From the NCBI RefSeq assembly GCF_910592395.1, contig NC_088321.1, positions 6,074,001 to 6,138,000 of the forward strand: DNA of 64,000 nt. The letters run 5' to 3'. The stretch is from Lineus longissimus. Lineage: Eukaryota > Nemertea > Pilidiophora > Heteronemertea > Lineidae. Positions within the stretch are counted from its first letter, which is position 1. Each line of letters opens with the position of its first letter. This document shows positions 1-11,797 of this stretch, piece by piece. The translations under genes and the position numbers were made by a program. The notes beneath the pieces are model-generated. The model saw only the letters and a list, made by a program, of their open reading frames with translations. It made no database searches and was not told the DNA's origin.

Positions 1-131
1 AATATGGTATTTAAATCCCGAAAAACATAGAGGCCAAATGAAACATTTGGTGAAGACAACGATCAAAGTTCTGGCTAAGTTATGTATGACATGAACACAA
101 TTGTTCTCATGAGTATCTTCTTTTATTACAG

Positions 132-1585
132 TCACACGGTGCGCCTACTGGTAGTTCAACTCTTACAAAAGAAGCCATAACTGTTCAAACAAGGAAGTTA
201 TGTCTGCAAAGTTCCACAGAGAGAAGGTCACCAGAAAAATGTCCGTCACAAGAAGTAAGTTCACAGAGTTGGCCTTGTTAAAAAAAACTTGAGTTTAAAC
301 ACAGCGTTATAACAACTTCCCACAAATCAGTATAGATTCAAATGCAAGATGCATTTATTACTATTTGCACATCATCAGGCTGGACCAGTTACAGTGCTGT
401 GGCCTAAGTGGGGATTAGCAGGTTGAAACCTCACCATACAGGAGCACCCCTAATACTTTACATGTATGTCTGCTTTGGGCAATGCTAGAGAGATTTTGGA
501 CACTGGTTGAGCAGAGCCTGGGTGTTGTGGTTACAGCTGCTCCTTTGCCTTTTCAGAGTGCCAAATTAAGACATCTGAGAAGTGACTACGAAAAGCTTGA
601 AGACAAGTGTGAATGGCTAAAAGATGAACTTGTGAAGACAGACAGGCGCTATAAATACTTATATGAACAGTACAACAACGTGCAATTCATGGCCTCAGTG
701 CGGAATGAACGACACAAAATTTGTACCCACTTTCGAATGGCGGAGCAAGTGTCGTCATATGCTGTCAAGCAGGTTGAAGAGAGTGTTTTTAGCAACGTAT
801 TTTTCAATCCAGACTGTGACATAGACAACGTCATTGTTCCTATCATCAATGTAAAGCTGATGAAAGTATTAAAAGTTGGAGACACTTGCCAAATATACAA
901 AGCCGCCTGCCACACTGTCAATAGGTTCGCTGCTAAGCAATACAGTGATGAGAACTATGCATCCGTTGTCAACCGAGAGTTTCGGGTGCTGTCCTGTATC
1001 AATGCCACATTTACCCCATTCCCAATTGGAGAGTATTATAAGGATAACAAACCGGCATTGGTGACTTCATTCCACCACCCTACGGGGACTGTATATAGCT
1101 TAAAGGACTGTTTTTTGGATTTTCCTTCCCATTTAAGTGGGAGGGGATGGGTGAAAGCAACGGTCACATTTGGCTTTCACCTCAGTCACCTCTTCATAAG
1201 ACGGTTTTTGCATAACAACTTGAAGGCTGATAATGTTGTGCTGGATGCAAATGAGAAGGGCATAGATGTCATTCTGTGCAGTTGGAAAAATTCTTGTAGA
1301 ATCGAATCTGCCCGAATTCTCACAGAGAAGCAAACAAAAAAGCTTGCGGACAATATTGTTGTCCCAGAGGTTTTGCGCAGAGAGAAGCCATTTTCAATTG
1401 CAAGTAACATTTATGCATTCGGTTGTCTTGGAATCTTGGTTGTGAAATATTGTAGGGCATATGAAATCACGGATTACAATTTACCAGCTCTGGAAAGATT
1501 CTGTCTGAAATGTGTGAGTCCAAGATCTGCAGCAAGGCCAGATGTTGAGCTGTTTGACGAATACCTCGAATCATTTGACATATAA
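132..1585 (+). CDS. Pseudokinase-like protein, 3' part of a split gene (two exons)
   Basis: Two exons are visible. Exon 132-254 lies between a ttattacag acceptor and a gtaagt donor and is open for 41 codons. Exon 557-1585 follows a pyrimidine-rich ttttcag acceptor; both junctions are phase 0, so the frame runs on and the gene continues left of the window. The ATG at 482 lies in the intron, and the first 25 residues read from it are probably not used. After a charged, possibly coiled-coil stretch (LRSDYEKLEDKCEWLKDEL), the last ~240 residues resemble a protein kinase fold: AAKQY fits the beta-3 lysine, HNNLKADN stands where HRDLKxxN is expected, and SNIYAFG replaces SDVYSFG. The catalytic Asp is Asn and no DFG is seen (CSW near the expected place). 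Family knowledge then predicts a scaffold or signalling pseudokinase without normal catalysis. Substrate and pathway are unknown. Confidence 0.75.
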
Positions 1586-2378
1586 TAATGTGTGACTCTA
1601 ACTGAAAAGACAGTACATGTATCCCTCTGACATTGGCGGATGGTATTTTGGAGAACTTTGTTTTCCACCTGGAGGATCTTGACTGAGAATACTTGGCCTG
1701 TAAGGTCACATACAATTTACAAACTGTATGACGAGTTTGGGTCTTAACCCTTTAGCTCCTGCGAGTCTACAAATTTTTTTCCAGCATCTCCCTGAAGATT
1801 TCCAGGTATTCCTATAGTGTATAGACTTTTGGCAAAAGAGATACAAAAAGTTGAGAATGAAGTACTACAAGTTATTTTGAAGCTAACAATCATACCTACA
1901 ATATGATATCATAAATTTTTCATTTTAACCCCCTGGTATCGACAGGATTAACCCTCTCAGCAATTTAGTGAAAATTCATAAAAAGGCCCTGTAGTAAACA
2001 ACAGAATCATAAGAAGTTCCTACCTAATCAAAAAAATCCATACAGAAACCCTAATGTATGATAATCCAGCCTAATATCGATCGAAAAACACAACCCGGCA
2101 GTCTCCTGTACATGAATACATGAATACATGAATGGGTTGATATGAAGTTATGGTTTGCACATGTCACATTTGTTGGTCGAGTTGGACCATGAGAATTGCG
2201 AAATTAAAACACCTACAAAAATTTCCAGGGTGTGGTTTTATTGCTGAATTGACATGTAGACGATGGATATCTTTTTACCGGTGAATACTAGTTGTATGTT
2301 GTTATTATCAATATGTCTGGCCTTCCTAGTTGGTCACAAGTTGTCATATTGACTTGTCTAGTTCGAAGTGTTCTGTTC

Positions 2379-2384
2379 AATAAA
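2379..2384 (+). promoter_or_regulatory. Possible polyadenylation signal AATAAA
   Basis: A canonical AATAAA lies about 800 bp after the stop of the pseudokinase-like gene. The stretch 1586-2378 shows no other gene and would be its 3' UTR. A single hexamer is weak evidence. Confidence 0.3.
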
Positions 2385-2399
2385 AACACTTGAATTCAC

Positions 2400-2908
2400 T
2401 TGAGTCATATGTTGTGTTTTCCTTTAAATTTTATTACACAGTGGCGAGTATTGATACTTTCAATTATAGCCTACAGTGGAAACCAACACAGACCAGAGCT
2501 ACAAGGAGAATGGCATGCCAGATCAAAAGGGAATCTTTCTGTGTTCGCTTGCTACCACACTGTGACCAAAAACTGGAAATTACAACAGCTTTTTTAGGTG
2601 ACGAGGTGCATTTTGGAGGACAATCGGGACAATGTTGAGACTAGTCCACGGTCTGTCTGGCTTTGGAAGAAGTCTTCTATTTCCGATACATTGTACCAAT
2701 TATTTGGGAAATTACACTGTAAATTTTGTCTAGTCAGCTTGTGGAAAATTTTACAGAAGAGGGTGTGTCTGTAGGAGAAAAGCCTAGATGTGTACAAGTG
2801 ATGCGTCTACACAAGTGGATTTTAGTGGAAACACCCTCAACTGACACTTTCACATTGGCACCTGCTCATGTGAAATATTTTGACAGCAATGAGCAAAAAA
2901 GCTGTTAA
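2400..2908 (+). pseudogene. Decayed coding sequence of unknown family
   Basis: Protein-like stretches appear in successive frames with stops between them: about 2462-2596 in one frame (ending KNWKLQQLF before TAG), then about 2630-2750 in the same frame, then 2726-2908 in another, ending with a TAA stop. Residue composition is protein-like (for example VQVMRLHKWILVETP) but no domain is recognised. It could be a decayed transposon ORF or retrocopy. A ttattacacag acceptor-like site precedes it, so a degraded split gene is also possible. Confidence 0.3.
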
Positions 2909-3039
2909 AATGTAGTGAAGTCCGAGTTGCTTTGAATATGGATAGCCCTAGACCAATCACAAACATGGACTGTAGACAGTGGCAGGCAGTAACATTGTCG
3001 CATAATTAAACAACTCGTCATGTCTGCATGTATACTGGC

Positions 3040-3215
3040 TTATTTGGCACTTGAAGACGTCCGATAATCTCTCAGCATGGCTTGTGAGTGTTCACTCGTG
3101 AGGTGACGGAGTGGTTCCCATGTATCATCTTGTGGACCGTCGTAGCCAACCCACTTCACTCGATATTCGAGAACACCCTTATTTTTTCGGTGCTTTTAGA
3201 TCTTCTCGACTATAC
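3040..3215 (-). CDS. Terminal chromodomain exon with an in-frame stop
   Basis: Read on the minus strand, this encodes the chromodomain core EYRVKWVGY, then DDTWEPLRHL and a C-terminal helix, ending in TAA. From the better acceptor (ttcag before 3215) the reading begins IVEKI, the usual first chromodomain strand, but a TAA stop (3198-3196) follows at once and the phase does not match the preceding exon. A weaker acceptor (ctaaaag before 3192) gives 51 codons in exact phase with the exon at 4463-4548 but drops that first strand. Either the gene is decaying, or an alternative acceptor rescues it, or the assembly has an error. Confidence 0.65.
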
Positions 3216-6200
3216 CTGAAATATATTTGGAAAAAGTTGTAAAGAGATACCAGAACAAAAATTACATTCATTGACATTTAATGATGAGTTCTGCTGTATT
3301 TGCCAAATCCCCTAAGACCTTTCTTGCAGCAACCGCAACAATATGTTTTTGCTACAATATTGAAGCTGCCTGTATATCACTATTTCATTGAAGGAATTCA
3401 TAATTCTTTGTCATATATTGTACTGGTAAAATGACTTTTGATGCTTATTATTGCAAAAAAAGGGATCATTTTTTAGGCCAAATAGGTGATTTTAACCATT
3501 TCAAAAACACTTCGTGCATACTGGATTAAGATTGGATGCATGAAATAATCTACCATTGGTTGGACTCTAGGAATAAGAATCCTAAAATGTACCTTGGTTC
3601 GAAGATGCAAGTTTGGCTACATCTTCGCTTAATTGCTCGTCTGCATCCTAGAAGAGTGAATGGAAATGGTTTGAATAAAATGTTTCAATGTTTGTAGTGA
3701 GGTTAGAAAGAATATTCTAAAATACCTTGGTACCGTAAAGTCAACTTTTAAATGGAAAATGCATAAGCCTCGTTCTGAGAGTGGAGTGTTTTGGACACGC
3801 AACCAAGATGCTCTACCAAAGTTCCCTCGGGTTGCACTAAAATGTGGAAACCATGCACACAGCTCACTTCAGAAGTTTGAGGCTCTCAAAACACTGCTTC
3901 AAACACAAATCAGCCAAGGAAGCATCAACCACCCTAAGTTTTTTAATGAGCACTACACATATTTGCTGAGAAAAACGCTCCAAATAGCCCATTTGCGCGG
4001 ATTTTAGCATCACTTGAGCGAGCCGATCCGGACTTCCTATACGCGCTGCCGTAACATAATGTAAACAATGGCGCTACCGGCGCTCCGGGCAGGCGATGGA
4101 TGGAATCTGCCAAATTCGCACATATTCAAGTTATTTCGTGGCCTATCTTTTTAAGTTTGAGGTATTTTAGAATAGAAATTGAACCCTCGGCTTCGGACCT
4201 TGGTTGAGTTACCAAGACACTCTCGGGTGGAGCTAAAATTTCGTCCAAACCCTCGCCTGTCGGCTCGGGTTTGGACTGTATTTTAGCTCCACCCTCGAGT
4301 GTCTTGGTAACTCAACCAAGGTCCTCCGCCTCGGGTTCAATTCCTTAAGCAACAAATTGCGATCAATATAATGTAGCTATTTAATGAAGAGATTTAAAAC
4401 AATGATCAAATCAATGTTTTAAACATGAATAAGAATAATTTAGAAAACACTTCTGCTCCTACCAGTTTCGCTGACTTCTTCTTTCTCATGCCAACCCTGG
4501 ATTTTGTGTTCTTCATCCGAACTCCCAATTCCTCCTCCCTGCTGACTCCTAAAGATTAGAAAAATAATGATGAGCACAATAATGGTTACTTCACAGGGTA
4601 AAAGTGCTATTCAAAAGTTGCCTTTATCATGAAAATAACTGTTGGCCAGTGCCAATCATGTTACCACTGTACCTAAACTAATAGATGTCTCTCACCACTT
4701 AATATATATAATCATCTTTATTCATGTAAATTAAATTACATTACAAATGTGCAAAAGTGCAAGTGCAACAAAAGTACAAAAAGTGATGACAAAGAAATGA
4801 AAGACCCTCCCAATCCCTACATATAAGGCATAGACATTTACAGGGCTACCCAGTACAGAGTACCCCAAGAATTACATTCATATTATCGATATCTATCCTC
4901 GAAAGTGTGTCTCCATACATTAAAAAATCTCTGATAACAGCAGCAGTTTGCTGCAGTCTATAAAACTCCGCCTTTAAAGGTACCTTGAAAGTTGGAGGAA
5001 CGTGGTTCCTGGGTATATCTAACTCACTAGCCAAGTGTGAGGGTGTATTTGATACATTGGAGCCACTGCCATTCAAAGAAAGCGTACTCGCAAGATTAAC
5101 ATAGATATTGGAATTGTTTACAGCCTTACGATAAAAGTTTAAAAATCTGTTTTGTAACAATGTTTTTATTGAACAGGTATCTCATATTAGTGGCAAAAGG
5201 GCACAATGAGTCCGAGGGTGAAGTCTGCATAATTTCCGCACCGCTTTTCTCCATGCTGTATATAATACGCCTACTACTTTATTATTTAAATCCTTCAGGA
5301 CTGTACCATAGAGTGACATGCAATATGAGTAAAAAAGTTTGATTTTTGTTTCAAAATTGCAAAAATAAAACTTTGATATGAGGACATTTACCCGCCTATT
5401 GAAATCTGATACTGTTTTATGTATGTCTTGATTATTTACCCTCAGTCCAATTAAGTTTCCTAAATGGAGAGCAGTAGCTTCAGCAGTTACAGGAATACCC
5501 TGAAAAGTGATAACTATTGGTATAAGATTTCCACCACCTGGTTCCAGACAGAAATATAACAACTGACAAGTTTAGAAGGGGCAGTGTTGTAGTTTTCTGC
5601 GGCATCTCGCTTGATGAAAACAAATAAAGGAAACAATGTTAATATTTTTCCACACAGCACATTGTACTTACTTGGGTTCACCGACTTCTTGAACGCACTG
5701 CCCTTGTTATCCTGAAAGACATTGTAAAATGATCGGTATATCAGTATGTAAACAAAAGTATCTTCGAAGTATGCTGCATTTTGTGAATTGCCCAAAGTAC
5801 AATTTCAATGGTTCACCAAGACTCTGATTGCATTGAACAGATTATGAAGATGAATTGTGTCTTTTTCTAGATGAAGGTTATTAAAAAACAGTGCAAGAAA
5901 AACAGAACAGGCCATAGTTAATTCTTCTACTTCCAGATTATGCGAAAACACAAAAGTGCACATGTACATGTATGAATGAATGAGGAAATGACACACAGGG
6001 TAGGTCATATTGTCACAGGTAATCAGACAAAAAAATGAAAATATGTTACAGTATGAGACCAATGGATCTTTTTTCAAAATTGCTCTTGGTGATAATATGT
6101 TGTAAAGGTACAGATAATATACTTACTCGAATGGAAGATTTCTTTGAAAATACTGCTGGTCGTGGCATAGGCAAGGGTAAAACTGGAGCAACTCCAAGCC

Positions 6201-6914
6201 CACCTCCCGCAAGGTAATTGAGCATGGCTGGATAAAAATAGTTAAGAAAGAATTAATTGCACCGCAACGATTGAAGAATATCTCCAACAATAATTGTAAG
6301 CAATACTCTGACGTTACTGGGACGGCGGAGTGGTGACCATTGCACTACAAAACCTAACGTTTTCAAATAACACCTTGATATAAATGCTTACCTGTAGCAC
6401 TGCCACTGGGTTGAACTTCACTGGTGTTGGTCAATGGTAGAGATCCTTCTTCATCTAAGCTGAGGGTGTCTTCATCATCCATCACCAATACCTGTGGCAT
6501 ACTGCAAATGTAACACAGTGTCATTGTTTTACATAAATGCACGAACCAAGTAATTCAACCCTTAATGACGAAGAGGCTAATAAGCAAAGATGTCAATGTC
6601 GCATGATACCAGCTTAAAATCATTGAGTTTTTTAGGCAAATATTGGTGCCCATTTTCTCAGTTTTTGTAGTAAAAACATGTTTACTGGCCTCGAATTTAA
6701 CAAAGGGCACCGCAATAAGGTGGACATTGCCCATTTAATGACATTTGTGTTATTTATCACAAAGACCAAAGTATCTGTCACCATTGAAGATCAGGTCAAT
6801 TTGATAATGCTTCTACTTCTAGCAAATGTAGATAACAGGGACCCTCACCTAGAGGTGTCGGATGACATTTCTTCAGCAGCATAATGTGGTTGTTCAGGTA
6901 GGGTGCTTGATGCA
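3040..6914 (-). CDS. Chromodomain protein, six exons (5' end not found)
   Basis: Exons by splice sites, in transcript order: 6914-6849, 6501-6392, 6227-6127, 5711-5672, 4548-4463, then the terminal exon ending at the TAA at 3042-3040. Donors include gtgagg, gtaagc and gtaagt (twice); acceptors end in tttttacag, tttgcag, atccag, tttcag and tttag. The exons start and end in phases that match at every junction (for example a codon split AG|T, another G|CC, another A|GA), which is hard to get by chance. The N-terminal part is acidic and Ser/Thr-rich (MDDEDTLSLDEEG), the middle Pro-rich, then basic (MRKKKSAKL); the C terminus is a chromodomain. By family knowledge a chromodomain binds methylated histone or targets chromatin, so a nuclear protein is inferred. 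The intron 5671-4549 holds a LINE relic and the intron 4462-3216 a 630-bp MITE. Upstream exons were not found. It could be a decaying gene (see the terminal exon). Confidence 0.6.
3715..4344 (+). mobile_element. 630-bp MITE, copy A
   Basis: A near-identical copy in inverse orientation lies at 9566-10194, which fixes both ends. The element starts TTCTAAAATACC, and an inverse copy of that sequence sits inside near 4160-4172. The segment 4177-4343 is a hairpin with arms of about 75-80 bp (GAACCCTCGGC and its complement). Both copies are followed by TTAA on the hairpin side. An 82-codon open frame (3759-4007) is kept in this copy but shifted by one base in the other, so it is probably not a gene. 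Confidence 0.7.
4700..5562 (-). mobile_element. CR1-like LINE 3' remnant (reverse transcriptase C-terminal part)
   Basis: Minus-strand reading of 5562-5182 gives the distal part of a non-LTR reverse transcriptase ORF: a HLGNLIG motif, then FYSYCMSLYGTVL, WRKAVRKL and RTHCALLPLI, the typical order after the catalytic core. A second frame, 5160-4846, carries the usual tail (RFLNFYRKAV). A frameshift near 5165 and loss of the 5' part show that it is dead. It ends in an AT-rich tail near 4700. It lies in an intron of the chromodomain gene, on the same strand. Confidence 0.7.
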
Positions 6915-7290
6915 CTGTAAAAATCAAAAATTAAAAACTGAATAGCAAAACCAACAGATCAAGAGTGCGTGTAGAAGCACAAAAGGAGGTACATGTACAT
7001 CGGTTGCTTAGTTTTTAGCTCAGCTGACAAAGTCAGCGGGGCTAGTCAAATAGCTATTCGATTGGTGTCCGTCCTTCTATCCTTCCATCTAGCCATCTGT
7101 AGACAAAGTTGGGCATTTTGTAATAATACAACCGAGGCACTTCAAATCTAGTCTTGCTTATAAACACCGCAGAAAATGTTGGTTACGGAAAACAATTTGC
7201 GCAATTCGACTCAAATTCAGCTCCCCAGGGGGCAAAATGCGTAAATGAAAAAACAATGATTTGACGCTCTATTCCAGCAGATAAAAGCTT
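6915..7290. repeat. Intergenic, with a hairpin-ended repeat start
   Basis: At 7017-7043 an imperfect hairpin (AGCTCAGCTGAC with a GTCAGC arm) is followed by GTCCGTCC-type sequence. This looks like one end, in opposite orientation, of the repeat class seen complete at 62,780-63,950. No coding potential was seen. Confidence 0.3.
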
Positions 7291-8006
7291 GAAATAAAGT
7301 TGAAAAGGTCTTCATGATACAGAAGTTTTGATATAAAATAGATTAGAGTCGATTTATATCACCAGTTGGCGGTAGTGAGCAAAACTGTTGTTTGACCCGG
7401 TGTAACATCTGTGGTTGTTTCCCATGTGTCAGTGTTTCCAAACAATAGGCAGCTAGAGAGACCACGACTTTTCAATAGGGGGGATACACAGAAAAACTTG
7501 TCAATCTATTTTTGAGCGTTCCCAAACAATGAGGGTAAACACTCAAAAACAGAAACACTCAAAAACATTACACCAGGATGATTCCGCTTAAAATTCCCCG
7601 CCGCGAACTGACATGAAAACCTCGAACCAGGGAATACCGGACTGCTGGTATTGCCAGTGCATTCACTGTATGAACGGCTCGTCTGGGGTAAATTGAAATA
7701 AAGTTGAAAAGGTCTTCATGATACAGAAGTTTTGACATAAATAGATTAGAGTCAATTTATATCACCAGTTGGCGGTAGTGAGCAAAACTGTTGTTTGACC
7801 CGGTGTAACATCTGTGGTTGTTTCCCATGTGTCAGTGTTTCCAAACAATAGGCAGCTAGAGAGACCACGACTTTTCAATAGGGGGGATACACAGAAAAAC
7901 TTGTCAATCTATTTTTGAGCGTTCCCAAACAATGAGGGGAAACACTCAAAAACAGAAACACTCAAAAACATTACACCGGGATGATTCCGCTTTAAATTTC
8001 CCGCCG

Positions 8007-8941
8007 GCGAAATTTTTTTCTGCAGGATACTTCTGCCACAGTGTACATCTGACAGCCAATCACAATTGGCGCGATCTTTGACGTCACACTGTTTATTTAT
8101 GCATGATAATGCAAATACAATGGACGATACCGAGTCGCATGCCGAGTGCCACTTCAACTGTGAATGTGACAAAAGTTCATTGTCTGACCCCAATTATGCT
8201 CAACTCAAGGTTTGTGTCGTAGTGTTTAGGAATGAATTGCACAGATTCATTGTAAAATTGATGATATTATGCGTACGAAAGAGGCATCAGCTGATCTGAT
8301 CGCTACATTGCAGTGCATGCATTGATTTGTGAAATTTTAAGGGGCAGTGACACTGACAGTGTTGCCAATGTTGATAATTATTAAAGGGACAGTGTATCCG
8401 ATGTCTCGCGATTTGTGAAATTTTAAGGGGCAGTGACACTGACAGTGTTGCCAATGTTGATAATTATTAAAGGGACAGTGTATCCGATGTCTGCTGTTGA
8501 AGGTATCAGGCCTATTTTGGTAGTTTGAACATTGTTGAAGGGCCATTGTATAAAACACATTTTGACAAGCAAACAAAATAAATTGAATGGTGGCGCCACC
8601 TATGCATATACAGCAGAACTAGTTACACGGTTGACAGATAAACATTCAACCTCGGCTATTTTGCCGAGCACAGTGCGCCTTTAACAGACAAGTCCAATAA
8701 ATACAGTCCACTCGACAATGAAAATACATGTTAAGATACTGCAAATAAATATATTTTAGCTAATATACTCCTCTAACCATTTGCTAACTTGTTCTTTCCA
8801 AGATTATCAGAACACGTGGCATTGTAGACATTGCGCCATGTGGAAAGATGACGTCAACAAAGACACGTGCTTGCCTTGAATTCTGATTGGCTGTCAGATG
8901 TACACTATGGCAGAAGTATCCTGCAGAAAAAAATTTCGCGT
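8007..8941. mobile_element. 935-bp non-autonomous TIR element in the tandem duplication
   Basis: The ends are inverted repeats of about 60 bp starting GCGAAATTTTTTTCTGCAGG and running through a TGTACATCTGACAGCCAATC block. Comparison with the unbroken copy at 7291-7694 shows that only CCG is duplicated at the junctions (8004-8006 and 8942-8944). Each arm carries TGACGTCA, and near 8107 there is an octamer ATGCAAAT. No transposase ORF is seen. The superfamily is not assigned. Confidence 0.75.
8324..8492 (+). repeat. 86-bp direct duplication
   Basis: Two consecutive near-identical 86-bp units beginning GATTTGTGAAATTTTAAGG, inside the 935-bp TIR element. Confidence 0.8.
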
Positions 8942-9037
8942 CCGCGAACTGACATGAAAACCTCGAACCAGGGAATACCCGACTGCTGGTATTGCCAGTG
9001 CATTCACTGTATGAACGGCTCGTCTGGGGTAAATTGA

Positions 9038-9565
9038 CGAGGCGGCTCGACCCTCCACTGCGCGGTCGAGGTTACCTGGAGTACTATCATCAAGAAAATG
9101 GCGGTGACCTTTTTATTTCTACCGGAGCGATGATTTTGTAAGTGACAAATTTTCTTATTTAAGCCTTTACGGAAATGTATTTTGGTACGAAACTTCACAC
9201 GTTTATAGAAAAGATCAACGAGAATGTGTTTAAATGCCCTCATAACGATGAGTTCAACGGAATTTGGTCAAAACAACCTTCGAATGGAGTCAACTTTCTT
9301 TGCGAAATTGAAGCGACTACCTCATTATTTATCGTAATTTATGCAGATCTGAGTCCAGCTGATTGTTGATGTTCTGATTTGTGTTCAAACTATTGGAAAC
9401 TTCGGAAATTAGTTCTATTAGTTCTACTATTCTGCAGGAGTACATTATAGCCATTGATGTTGACAGCTAAAAGCACGAAAACTTTGTTTATTTATCAAAC
9501 TGTATCGAGTGTTATCGAATCGAATGGATGTGTCGATCGTCGGGGCGGATTGATATGTGGTTTAA
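9038..9565. other. Intergenic, no gene recognised
   Basis: Short open frames (for example 9175-9369) have no recognisable domain or splice context. No repeat structure was seen. Confidence 0.4.
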
Positions 9566-10194
9566 GGAATTGAACCCGAGGCGGAGGACCTTGGTTGAGT
9601 TACCAAGACACTCGAGGGTGGAGCTAAAATACAGTCCAAACCCGAGCCGACAGGCGAGGGTTTGGACGAAATTTTAGCTCCACCCGAGAGTGTCTTGGTA
9701 ACTCAACCAAGGTCCGAAGCCGAGGGTTCAATTTCTATTCTAAAATACCTCAAACTTAAAAAGATAGGCCACGAAATAACTTGAATATGTGCGAATTTGG
9801 CAAATTCCATCCATCGCCTGCCCGGAGCGCCGGTAGCGCCGTTGTTTACATTATGTTACGGCAGCCCGTATAGGAAGTCCGGATCGGCTCGCTCAAGTGA
9901 CGCTAAAATCCGCGCAAATGGGCTATTTGGAGCGTTTTTCTCAGCAAATATGTGTAGTGCTCATTAAAAAACTTAGGGTGGTTGATGCTTCCTTGGCTGA
10001 TTTGTGTTTGAAGCAGTGTTTTGAGAGCCTCAAACTTCTGAAGTGAGCTGTGTGCATGGTTCCACATTTTAGTGCAACCCGAGGGAACTTTGGTAGAGCA
10101 TCTTGGTTGCGTGTCCAAAACACTCCACTCTCAGAACGAGGCTTATGCATTTTCCATTTAAAAGTTGACTTTACGGTACCAAGGTATTTTAGAA
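9566..10194 (-). mobile_element. 630-bp MITE, copy B (inverse orientation)
   Basis: Nearly identical to 3715-4344 in reverse complement, including the long internal hairpin (9566 to about 9735) and the TTCTAAAATACC terminus at 10,194. A one-base difference near 10,060 shifts the internal open frame. The high identity implies recent activity. Confidence 0.7.
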
Positions 10195-11020
10195 AGTGCG
10201 TCCAAGGCGATTAGGTCATTCAGTTAGTTTGAGAAAGATCATGATCATGAAGATGCGTGTTGTGTTATCATAACCGGAAAATAATTGGGTCTGTGAAGTT
10301 GGCTCCCAGTTCCCAGTTCCCAGTTCGCAGTTCCTTATTCGTACCCATGTTTGGGTACGAATTTGGGTACACATAAGGAACTAGGAAATGGGCTAAGCAT
10401 TTCCCAGTTCCCAATTCAAATTTCTTTCAAATATTAACCCTCCAAAGTCCGATAACTCAACTTGGTGGTTTTAACCCTTTCCTACCAACCTCCCGATTCA
10501 ACTATCAGTGACTTTAACATTTTCTGACACATTTCTCAGTTCAAAATGCCAGTTCCTTATTCGTCTTAACGCATTTTAACCCTCTATAACTCCACTTCCC
10601 GATTCAAATGCTGGCTTCCGATTCAGCTGCAAGTCTCTTTAACCCTTTTTGACTCCATTTCCCGGTTCAAAATGCCACCTCCTTATTCGTCTTAACTCAT
10701 TTTAACCCTCTATAACTCCATTTCCCTATTCAAATGCTGGCTCCCGATTCAGCTGCAAGTCTCTTTAACCCTTTCTGACTCCATTTCATTCATTTGCAAG
10801 TCTCTTTAACCCTTTCTGACTCCATTTCCCAGTTCAAAATGCCCAGTTCCTTATTCGTCTTAACTCATTTTAACCCTATATAACTCCATTTCCCTATTCA
10901 AATACTGGCTCCCGATTCAGCTACAAGTCACTTTAACCCTTTCTGACTCCATTTCATTCCTTTGCATTTCACTTGAACCATTTCTTAGCCCATTTCCCGG
11001 TTCAAAAGCCAGCTACTTCG

Positions 11021-11797
11021 CCCACCCATTGAAGCATGGTGAGGTTACAGGTTAGCGATGGTATTATCACCACAGCTGTTTCAGCTGGAATTGAAGTACA
11101 AGTTTTACCAGATTACGCTCTGCAGGGAGGTGCGACACCAAAGTATCAATTGCTATTCCAATAAACAGCCCAGTTCCTCACCCCAGACAGCTTTCGGAAC
11201 GTGCGAAGATTACATAATAGGCCTGAATTCACCCATGTATGCCCTCAGTTTTGCTGTAGTAATTAGGATTATATGTATTGATTAGAATCAACTTGGCGTG
11301 AACCAAGTTTTGTGTATTATATTTCGGCTGCCATCTTGAATAGTAGGCCTGTGCCAGCATTGCAAAGTTAGCTAAAGGATGACTTTGATGGCATTTTTCT
11401 GTGCAAACGTTGATGATTGTTTACACTCCCTTTAAGTTTCAGCAGATGCACTAAATCTTCAGAAAATGACAATTATATCCATGACTTCTGACTTAGCTAT
11501 GTATTTTTATAATAAAATGGGGTTTTCCTTGAAAAAAAAATTCACTGGTCCTTTTTTTATTGATTCCTCATGACACTTTTTTCATGTGCTTTTGAAAGAT
11601 ATATTATTCCCTCATAAGAGATGGTACCTATAAAGTGTTATAAATATGATGCAATTCTTTAGCGAAAAAAGGTTTAACCTGATAGTGATATATGTGTGGG
11701 GGTTAAAATGATGATTGGCTGTACCTTGAGTTCAAAATCACAACTAAACCTGCCTTCTTCATACTACATGTACACTGGTATAGGACATGTCATAACC
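11021..11797. other. Unique centre of the giant foldback element
   Basis: No domain, splice chain or repeat recognised. A 75-codon open frame (11,058-11,285) has no supporting feature. Confidence 0.4.

Larger units (their letters stand above)
7291..9037 (+). repeat. 404-bp tandem duplication, second copy split by an insertion
   Basis: The sequence at 7291-7694 is repeated at 7695-8006 and continues at 8942-9037, at a constant offset of about 404 bp before the insertion. Both copies end in CGTCTGGGGTAAATTGA. Copy 1 is intact and serves as the empty site for the insertion. Confidence 0.85.

Noticed and set aside
3040-3215. Chromodomain as the end of a Ty3-type chromovirus integrase
   Set aside because: It is linked in phase to a chain of short exons with canonical splice sites and no integrase motifs are seen upstream.
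3759-4007. 82-codon ORF as a MITE-encoded protein
   Set aside because: The second copy carries a one-base shift in it and no domain is recognisable.
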